Shown: one piece after another, positions 55,553 to 64,000 of the stretch
Numbering within the stretch: position 1 is the first letter of the stretch
How the letters are laid out: each line of letters begins with the position of its first letter
Notes under the pieces: model-generated
Database searches by the model: none
What the model was told of the DNA's origin: nothing
The model's input: the letters and a program-made list of their open reading frames with translations, nothing else
Position numbers and translations under genes: made by a program
NCBI RefSeq assembly: GCF_036785885.1
Contig: NC_092310.1
Coordinates: 5,890,001-5,954,000 of the forward strand
DNA length: 64,000 bases
Reading direction: 5' to 3'
Source: Coffea arabica
Taxonomy: Eukaryota; Streptophyta; Magnoliopsida; Gentianales; Rubiaceae

Positions 55553-56954
55553 TGACAGGTGCCAAGCCTGTGCAATAATAAAAATAAACCCAGTTGCCAA
55601 TAAAAGTAGTCAATAATTAATTCTAGGTACTGGAGCAGGGACTCTAGGTGTGCAATGGGTTACTTGATTCACCATGTTCTCGAAGAGTTTGCTTAATCCG
55701 ATATACCAGAAATTGACAAAATTTATTAACCAGTAGGCAGTGGCAAGTAGGGTCCAATTGGACAAAAGGGGGGTTTTATCGAAAAAACACTAAAAATAAT
55801 TAAGCAATTCAACTAAAACGAATAATTAACTAGCACGAATGTAGACAGGGATTAAATCAAGAATAGATAAATTCTAGCCAAGAATACAACTACTCAGACA
55901 CAGTCCATTCATTCGATCATTGATGCAAAGAAGGTTTACTTAATTTATTAACAGGTTAGTGATAGTTGCTGACATGCTCTGACGACCAGCTTTTCCTTAA
56001 TTTATTTATAACCAAGGTACAACCGTTGATTACCCTTAACTAGGAAACTCTCCTAGGTACGACCGTAGGAATTAATTCCCTAATTGCATTAGAAACTAGA
56101 AAAGCCTAACCCTAATCAATAACACGCTACGAGGGTTATTTAAATCAAATTACACGTTCCCCTAGTGTATAAAAACGCTAGTTGCCACAGATATTAATCA
56201 ATTTAAACAATTACGGATTTAATTGACTAATTTGGTAGGAGATTAATAAGTCGCATTGAACATCAGGCCCTTGACATCTAATTAACAAAATAATCCCATG
56301 AAAATTCAAACAGACAATGTGCAAATATTAACAAATTAAGGAACGCATGAAAATTAATTCGATCTCACAGATATTCGGGACTGTGTCGTCGCGTTGATCC
56401 TTGACTAGATGGAAAGCTTAACCATGCCGCATAAGTAAATCTCCACGCAAATTAATTGATTGCAAAGGCATCACGTTTTTCACTAGAAGGCAAGAAATAA
56501 AAGATGTTTTTCCCATTGGAAAATATTATCGAACACTAGGAATGCGTTAAAGGAAAAAGAACGAAAACTAAACTATTGCTCAAAAACAAAAACTAGGCCT
56601 CTGTACGTTTGTTTCTAAACAAATGACTAATTATCCCCGTGGTCTCCGCCGAATTGAGAGTCCAAAGTACAAAAAGTAAGCTCTCCAAATTCCTTGTATC
56701 TCATTTCCTCTTGGTAGGAGGACTCCTAGTCAGCAACCCTTCACTTTTCAACACAAAGATAGGAAATCCCTTTTGTAGCAACGTGTGGAGTAATTGTTGC
56801 AAGAAGATCTCCCTTTTTTCAGCACTTTTCTGCTCCACTCCCTGAAATTGAGTCCAGATGCCAAATATAAGTATATGTTAACAATTAAAACAATACTTGG
56901 CAGGGACAAAGGGGGAAATTAACAATAAAATTACTAACAATTAACACCCTATCA
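55553..56954 (-). repeat. 3' LTR of the Athila-like element
   Basis: 1,402 bp. On the minus strand it begins TGATAGGGTGTTAATTG, the usual Athila start, and ends GGCACCTGTCA. On the plus strand it shares long blocks with 24516-24815 and 29009-30185. Confidence 0.85.
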
Positions 56955-56968
56955 ATTCTCTCTACACC
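56955..56968 (-). other. Polypurine tract of the Athila-like element
   Basis: The minus strand reads GTGTAGAGAGAAT directly before the LTR start TGATAGGG, a purine-rich primer site with one interrupting T. Confidence 0.6.
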
Positions 56969-58031
56969 TAAATCATGCTTGTCCTCAAGCATGGGGACAT
57001 CAAACAAACATCAAAATTTGACAATGGCTATTGCTCCAACTATCGTATTGCCAGGTCCTAAGAAAAACATATATCAAACATCAGTGATCAAGATCCAAGA
57101 AACATCCCCCCCGGTTAACTTCTAAACCACAGTCTCCTTCAATTCTAGGTTAACTAATCTAAGAAAAAGGAATGACGCACAACATTTATCAGCAAATGGT
57201 CCAACTATTAACCAAAATATCAATATTAAATCCATAATTCGGCCAACTGACTTATATCACACACTAACACAACTATTTTTTTCCTCATTTTTTTGTTTTT
57301 TGTTTCTTCAATAGCACAAGAGACTTAGTCTCTAGCCATTGGAATCTTTTGACGCGAACCCCAATATTTGTCAGATGAAGGGGCCCGGTTACTTAGCTCC
57401 TATCACTATACGATCACGTATTCATAGCAATTACTACCTTTTGACGCGAGAATCGACACTTTAGGTGAAGATCCCCGGTTACTCAGTAATAACAACTAGT
57501 GGAGCACAGTTTACTTTTATTCACAGCCAAATAGCACAAAGCTCCAAATAACGCAACAAAAGCAAACAAAAACAGTAGCCGCTAGCCTCATTTCTTTAGA
57601 CATGGAGAATTAAAGGTAATAACCGGACCAATTCACATAGAAATGCCAACAATCATTCCCTATGCCTTGAAAAGTTAACCAAAAATCATAAGAGTCAAGC
57701 AATTATTGATATTCACCTAAGAGATGTCATTGGATCCAATTACATTAACTTGATATTATTTTATTATTAAAACTTGGCAAGAGCAGAATCAGAGGCAACA
57801 AACCAACATCAAATCTTGGCATTCACATGAGAGCTGATTACTAAAAAAAAAGAAGAAATAAACGAAAAGTCAATAAATATCAAACTAAAAACAAAAACCT
57901 AAAAAAAATCGAAAACTGGAAATACTAGCACCACAACTGATCCCCTCCCACACCTAAGTCACACATTGCCCTCAATGTGATAATCTAACAGCAAAAAGAA
58001 GGATAAGGGGAAAGGTACTTCCCTGAAGTTG
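56969..58031 (-). other. Noncoding spacer between ATHILA ORF and 3' LTR
   Basis: About 1 kb with no supported frame. A direct repeat of CTTTTGACGCGA occurs near 57345 and 57440, each followed by GAAG...CCCGGTTACT. It is probably the element's 3' untranslated part. Confidence 0.5.
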
Positions 58032-59309
58032 TCAAAACAGGGGCCGGTCGGGCGGGAATTGAGGAGCAAGACCCGCATAGTGCATAAGTGCTGCCAAATT
58101 CTGCGCCATGCCATGCAAGGTAACGTCAATGTGGGTCACTCGAATCTCTAGTCTCTCAACTTGCATCCGGAGTTGGAGCCAGTCGTCAGCCTCTAGGGTA
58201 GGAGAAGGCAGAGCGGAGGTTGACGGGGCGGGATCACCGCCATCAGCGGAGGAGCGGGCAAAAGATGATCGAGAGGGAGCGCGAAGCGGTCCCAGGGGAA
58301 CAACCTCCCATCCATTGTCACTCTCTTGAACCAAGCCCATTTTTTCGAAATAAGGAATGTCCAAGAGCTCCATTTGGCAGGCTATATGCAGATCATGGTT
58401 AGAAATATCAAGTACATGCAAATTAATAGCCAAATGAGTAATGTACGATCCAAGAATCAGGGGGCGCTTTTTTTTAGGCAAAACAGATTTGAACTGAGAA
58501 ACAAACCAGCACCCAAGATTAACTTTTATGTTGTTATGCATGCACCAAATAAAGAAAAATTCTGACTTAGACAAAATGCCCTAGCTATCATGCCTACCCG
58601 AGAAACTGTAGGCCAAGAAACGTTGGATATAGCGAGACGCCGGGTCCTTCAGAAAACAACTCTTAAATTGACGGGGGTCATAATCAGCATGGTCGACAGA
58701 CATATCCTCCCAAATATACCGATAGTGGGAGAAAAAAGGCTCTACGTAGTCACATGCACTCTCGGCATACTCACGAGACTCAGCAAAGGCCTGATCAATA
58801 AAACGAAGTGCTAGATTGAAATCAATAATGGAATGGTGAAACTCTTGACCCATTAGTCTAAAACAGATGACATTAGGAGTAGAAACTGTGTAACCCGTGG
58901 GAAGGTCAAACTCGAATGTGGCATATAACTCCCTAACCAACTCGACAAAAGTCAAACGATCAACAATATAAGTGTAGGGATGCTACCCAATGGCTAAAAT
59001 CAATCGGTCAAAATCAACCCAAATATTTAGAAGACCCAAGGTGGCGGCGTCCCGATAACAACAAGGAATAATTCGCCGTTCACAACAAGCAGCATATCGC
59101 TGTTTGTCGGCAGTCCGGGTGAAGTTCAAGTTACCCCCAAAGTGAGAAGGATAAAAAATATGGACGCCTCTTTGCCTCCCAAGGCAAGCCCTCCTCCCAG
59201 AGGAGGAAAGGTCGTGCAAGGGATCAGAGGCGGGAATTGAGTGCTGGGGTGGAGGAGGCTGAGAAGTTCTAGGTGTTCTAGGCCTAGAGGAGGATCGTGG
59301 CTTCACCAT
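58032..59309 (-). pseudogene. ATHILA-domain ORF (extra ORF after pol), two in-frame stops
   Basis: A single reading frame from the ATG at 59309 to 58032, interrupted only by TAG at 58983-58985 and TAG at 58581-58583. Without them it would be about 425 codons. The N-terminus is Arg/Pro/Ser-rich (MVKPRSSSRPRTPR); the middle and C-terminal parts match the ATHILA ORF domain (RYIQRFLAYSFSGRH, FFFIWCMHNNIKVNLG, ILGSYITHLAINL), ending in an acidic linker and a short coiled coil (LRMQVERLEIRVTHID). The role of this protein in Athila elements is not established. Both stops are of the same kind and the frame is otherwise clean, so they are recent changes. Confidence 0.82.
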
Positions 59310-61129
59310 GATAACTAGCAGGCAAGCCAAACAACAAAATGCACAATGAAATGCACACCCCAAAATCGCAGCAGGTGTTCCAATGAACTGAGTAATTGAA
59401 ATAAACAAGACAAAATACTCCCAAACAAGGCAATTAGAGGTAACCCACTTCAATAAGCAGATGCAAAGTCACCTTCATATCCCAATTCAACAAACAAACG
59501 TAGAAAAGTACTCACAATACCAGAACACAGCTCCCAACAATGCATCAAAACAACAACTCGAACAAACTAAGAGTGGAGCTAGTAGCTAATCAAAATAACA
59601 AATTTCAGCAATTAGACACCATTCCACCCAAAATGTCAACAACTGTCTCCAATTGGACAGTTAATTACCCAATTCAACCTACAGTTCAGAATTCGGGAAA
59701 CAATTTATTCACAAAAGCCCAACAGTCAAATAGGCAATCAATCACATAGAATTGATAAGTTGCAAGCAAACTACCACAACCAGTACCACTGGTGCAGCAC
59801 AGGAAAGAAATAAATCAAACGGTAAAGTCAATCCACTAAGAAATCCCAAACAATCACTAAACAGCACCAGAATTTAGAAATCGATATTCTTGTATTTTAA
59901 TTTTTTTTTAAAAATACCTCCCTTGTGTCCAACCGTAGACAGGGAGCAGTGGTGGTGCGCGATGGAGGGCCGAGTAGCCGCGTGTGGTGGTTGCAGGTTG
60001 AGGAAGAGGAATGGCGGTCGCCGCTGGCAGCGCGCGGGACTGTGCGCTCGAGCCCACGCGAGCTGGATGGCTGAGAAGGGCGCAGTTGGTGGCAAAGAGG
60101 AGGAGAGAGGGAGATCTGGCCGCGGCTGTGAAGAGCGGCGGAGATGGCAACGTAAGCGGAGACGTGGCTACGGGGCTGCGGTACTGGTGGCGCACGATGG
60201 AGGCAGCTGTCGCGTGTTAGAGTGCGGCGGACAATGGGCTGAACGAGGGAGGAAAGGGGAATGGTGGTGGCCGTTTGTGGCGGTGTGCACTAGCGGAGGG
60301 AGTGTGGCGGCTATCATGCGGCAGCAGAGGAAGTGTGGCGGCGTGCTGTGGTGGGCAGGTGGCGCGCGATCGATCGACAGAGAGAGAGAGATGCGGCGCT
60401 CGCGAAGGTGAAGAGGAGGAGGGAGGCGGTGTGCGTGTGCGAGGGAGGCCGCGCATGAGGTGGGTGGCTGCGGATAGAGGTTCGGACGAAAGAAGAAAAG
60501 AAGGAAAGGAAAAACAAGGCAGCAGGGAAGAAAAGGAAAAGAAAGGAAGGAGAAAGAAAGAAAAAGAAAGAAAGAAGGAAAGAAAAGAAGAAGGAAAAAG
60601 AAAAGAGAAAAAGGAAAAAATAAAAATAAAAAAAATAGTTTTTTTTATTGGATTTGAAATTCCAAAATTTGAATTTTTGAAAAGAAAAACGAAGCTGAAG
60701 GTTTGAAAATGAAAAAAAAAATTTTGGTATTTCCTTTGTTTTTGGGTTGTCAAATACAGCGTGGGCACGCCAAGATTATAAAACGTCCATTAACCTTAGG
60801 AGTCACTAACATGGCGTGGGCACGCCAAGATTGCACTTCCTGCCAATGTCGCGAGATGTTGAGATTTGACCAACATGGCGTGGGCACGCCAAGATTTGAC
60901 CTCAGGAGTTACTAACATGACGTGGGCACGCCAAGATTGCACTTACTGCCACAGTGGAAGAAAATATTAGCACCGAATACTACCCAACTGAGAAACGACA
61001 AAACGAAAGAAATGAACAATTAAAACAATAAAATCAATATACGCGTTGCCTCCCAAAAGAGCGCCTTTTTTAAATATTTTTGGCTAGACATAGCCCAAAA
61101 TTTTCTTAAACTAAGCAAATCGGGTCTTC
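59310..61129 (-). other. Long noncoding zone between pol and the ATHILA ORF
   Basis: About 1.8 kb. It includes a GC-rich block (59930-60480) and a GA-rich block (60480-60640) whose open frames are compositional artefacts, and a repeat array with GGCGTGGGCACGCC units (60756-60940). I find no recognisable protein here on either strand. Confidence 0.55.
60756..60940. repeat. Four copies of a GGCGTGGGCACGCC hairpin motif
   Basis: Copies at about 60758-60771, 60813-60826, 60877-60890 and 60919-60932, each followed by AAGATT. Two are exact; the first begins AGCGTG and the fourth GACGTG. The six-base arms GGCGTG and CACGCC pair around GG. Copies 2 and 4 lie in a 106-bp repeated block (AGGAGT.ACTAACATG before, GCACTT.CTGCCA after). 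Confidence 0.85.
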
Positions 61130-64000
61130 CAGTTGCACCATCTCTACCCGTTCAACCGAAAACCTTCATAATACGATTTGAGGCGATGACATTCACTATA
61201 AATTTCTTCTCTGTTTTCAAATTCTAGATCTCCACTGCACCATAATGAAATACATTAGTCACAACAAAAGGACCAATTCAACAAGAACGTAATTTACCTG
61301 GAAATAGCTTCAATTTCGAGTGGTACAATAGAACTTTTTCCCCGCAGACAAATGTCTTCCTAGAGATTTATTGGTCATGAAATATCTTATTTTTCTCCTT
61401 ATAAATCACCGCATTCTCGTATATTTCATTCCAAATCTCCTACAATTATTGTAATTGCAACTTTCTTTGAATTCCGCCCTCCTCGATATCCATATTGCAT
61501 TGTTTGACCGCCCAAAACACTCTATACTCAAACTCGACCGGTAGGTGACATGGCTTCCCAAATACCAACCGGTAAGGGGACATTCCAATGGATGTCTTGT
61601 ACGCCGTCCTATATGCCTATAGTGCATCCTCCAGTCTCATATTCCAATCTTTCCTATCGGGTCGGACCATCTTCTCTAAAATCGACTTGATCTCTCGGTT
61701 CGATACTTCCGCCTGACCGTTTGTTTGAAGATGGTAGGAAGTGAAGACTTTGTGCAAGACACCGTATCTCCTAAAAACTGCAACAATCGTCTTGTTACAG
61801 AAATGAGTACCCTAATCACTTACAATTGCTCGCGGCATCTCAAAGCGGACAAAAATATTAAACTTGACGAATTATACAATCACTTTGAAATCATTAATGC
61901 GGTTGGCCTTCGCTTCCACCCACTTCGAAACATAGTCTACAACAAGCAATATATACAAAAAATTAAAAGATGAAGGAAAAGAACCCATAAAGTCAATACC
62001 CCAAACGTCAAAAATTTCAACAAAAATCATGGGGTCTGAGTCATTTGATCCCTACAAGAAATATTACCTACTCGTTGACACTTATCACAGGACTTACAAA
62101 ATGAATAGACATCCTTGAAGAGGGTCGGCCAATAGAACCCGCTCTCTAGCACCTTACGAGCCGTTCTCTTTAGTTCAAAGTGACCTCCACACGCAAAAGA
62201 GTGACAATAGGTTAGTATAGATTGGAATTCATCCTCACCTACACATCTTCTGATGATTTGGTCGGCACCCCGCTTCCAGAGGTAAGGATCATCCCAAATG
62301 TAAGACTTTGCGTCACTTCTCAACTTGTCCTTCTTCGCCTTAGGCCATCCTGCAGGAAACTTGTCAGTGACTAGAAAATTAATAATATCCGCATATCAAG
62401 GCAAAGATAAATTAACAAAAAATAAATGCTCATTGGGGAATGCTTCTCTCAGTGGGAGGACGTCTTCGACGACTTGCACTCGACTCAAGTGATCTGCTAC
62501 CAAGTTCTCCATCCCTTTCTTACCTCGGATCTCTAGATCGAACTCTTGTAGCAATAATATCCACCGTATCAGTCGTGGTTTCGCCTCTTTCTTGGTTAAC
62601 AGATACCGCAAAGCTGCATGATCAGAGAAAATAATAACTTTAGCACCTAGTAGATAAGACCTGAATTTCTCTAAAGCAAAAACAACCGCCAAAAGCTCAT
62701 TTTCGGTGGTTAAATAGTTCAATTGAACTCCGTTCAGGGCTCGAGATGTGTAGTAGATAGCGTGGGCTGCATTTCCCACTCTTTGACCCAGTACCGCTCC
62801 TACTGCATAGTCCCCGATATCGCACATAATCTCCAATGGTAAGTTCCAGTCGGGCGGTTGGATAATTGGTGAGGAGATCAATAGCTCTTTCAACCTGTCG
62901 AACGCCCTCTTACATGCTTCATCGAAATCGAAGGGCACATCTTTTTACAAAAGTTGGAACAGGGGTGCTCCAATTTTCGAGAAATCTTTGATAAATCTTC
63001 TGTAGAAACCTGCGTGACCCAAGAAAGAACGTACCTCCCGCACGCTCGCGGGGTAAGGTAAAGTGGATATAACATCTATTTTTACCTTATCAATCTCAAT
63101 ACCCCTAGACGACACTACATGACCCAAAACTATCCCATGTTCCACCATAAAGTGGTATTTTTTTAATTAAACACGAGATTAGCTTCTATACACCTTACTA
63201 AGATTACTTTCAAGTTATCCAAACAGTTATCAAAACTTTCACCATACACACTAAAATCGTCCATAAAATTCTCAATAATCTTTTCAACATATTCTAAAAA
63301 GATACTTACCATGCATCTTTGGAAGGTAGAAGGTGCATTGCATAATTCAAAAGGCATCCTTCGGTATGCAAACATTCCAAACGGGCACGTGAAAGTGATC
63401 TTCTCCTGGTCCTCGGGTACGATAACAATCTGGAAATAATCTGAAAATTCATTTAAAAAATAATAGTAAGCTCGACATTCTAATCGATCTACCATCTGAT
63501 CAATGAAAGGGAGGGGAAATGATCCTTTTTTGTGACGGCGTTTAACTTCCGATAGTCGATACATTGCCACCACCCGGTGGGCTTCCGAATTGGCACGAGT
63601 TCACCCTCTTAGTTTGACTCCATGGTCACTCCGGTTTTCTTCGGGACCACCTGTACTGGACTCACCTATGGATTATCTGATATTGCGAATATTATTTCTA
63701 CATCCAACAGTTTCAGAATCTCTTTCTTTACAACCTCCATCATGAGGGGATTTAGTCTCCTCTGAGCCTGTCGCACGAGATTAGCACCCTCCTCGAGTCG
63801 AATCCGATGCATACACACCACGGGGTTAATTCCCTTGATATCGGCGATGGTCCATCCTATCACCTGCTTATGTTCCCGTAGAACTCGAAGTAGTTTGTCT
63901 TCTTGAACCTTTGACAAACCCGTAAAAATGATCACTGGGAGTGTCTCCCTTTCACCCAAGTATGCATACTTCAGGTGTTTCGGCAACCGTTTCAGTTCCA
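61130..64000 (-). pseudogene. Athila-like pol (RT, RNase H, integrase), decayed, partial
   Basis: Minus-strand pol pieces in order: the pre-RT segment (WTIADIKGINPVVCMHRIRL, near 63840), RT with intact FMDD (near 63260), the segment DVISTLPYPASVREVRSFLG, RNase H ([19 protein letters not shown] near 62850; [15 protein letters not shown]), integrase zinc region (HSFACGGHFELKRTARKVL, CDKCQRVG near 62050-62200) and integrase core/C-term pieces ([19 protein letters not shown] in another frame near 61570) to about 61130. Lesions include a frame change near 63540, a stop near 63165 where the family has Trp, and stops in the integrase. The upstream gag-protease part lies beyond 64000. Confidence 0.88.

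Larger units (their letters stand above)
55553..64000 (-). mobile_element. Athila-like Ty3/gypsy element, 5' end beyond window
   Basis: Minus-strand element: pol at 61130-64000 (continuing outside), a long noncoding zone, the ATHILA-domain ORF (58032-59309), a 1-kb spacer, polypurine tract and 3' LTR (55553-56954). It is the same family as the solo LTR at 24516-30185. Pol and the extra ORF contain stops and shifts, so the copy is defective, though most motifs are still readable. GCGGG (55548-55552) would be the target duplication to look for beyond the window. Confidence 0.88.

Noticed and set aside
59890..60706. Overlapping open frames of up to 173 residues in the GC-rich and GA-rich block
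   Set aside because: Composition is strongly biased (Arg/Gly/Trp or Lys/Glu/Arg only), frames are open on both strands, and no domain is seen; an effect of base composition inside the Athila-like noncoding zone.
1..64000. CRISPR arrays, rRNA genes, tRNA genes, bacterial-type operons
   Set aside because: None seen; repeats present are transposon-derived, and tRNA-like boxes belong to a SINE or primer sites.

Overview
This window looks like nuclear DNA of a eudicot plant. It is AT-rich and holds spliced genes with GT-AG introns, a large leucine-rich-repeat receptor kinase, and layers of plant-type mobile elements (Tat- and Athila-like Ty3/gypsy, copia, L1-type LINE, SINE, TRIM, CACTA). I cannot name the species. 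Only one ordinary host gene looks intact: the two-exon receptor kinase at 351-3726 (minus). A broken paralogue of it lies about 33 kb away on the same strand (36155-36260 and 41831-42489), so the locus was probably a tandem receptor-kinase cluster that mobile elements pulled apart.

Layout. 1-6146: receptor kinase, its promoter and a SINE. 6152-21948: a young 15.8-kb Tat-like retrotransposon on the minus strand, with 896-bp LTRs differing at 3 positions and GTGCT target duplications. Besides gag, protease, RT, two RNase H domains and integrase, it carries an antisense, spliced, intact 1018-residue plant-mobile-domain gene (10531-13656, plus). 21957-23541: Athila-like solo LTR (CTAAC duplication). 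24274-36154: old plus-strand Athila-like wreck. Its 5' LTR is split by a second Athila solo LTR (24516-30185, GCGAT), itself split by a 4.19-kb long-type solo LTR (24816-29003, AAAGC). 36261-41830: L1-type LINE with poly-A and 8-9 bp target duplication inside the broken receptor kinase. 42490-46904: CACTA element with 17-bp terminal inverted repeats and TGT duplication, carrying 5' pieces of three host genes: ORC2, mitochondrial ATP synthase subunit e and MLO. 46905-48240: copia remnant with a duplicated TATA-containing segment. 48244-52911: degenerate gypsy LTR and gag pieces. 52912-53577: TRIM. 53578-55552: no gene seen. 55553-64000 and beyond: minus-strand Athila-like element with 3' LTR, ATHILA-domain ORF broken by two stops, and decayed pol; its 5' end is outside the window.

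The two most interesting objects are the Tat-like element with its antisense host-like gene and unusual gag/pro and pro/pol junctions, and the CACTA element that has packed exons of three unrelated nuclear genes in one orientation, including a likely ORC2 promoter with an E2F-like site. All assignments rest on reading translations and motifs by eye; no search was run.
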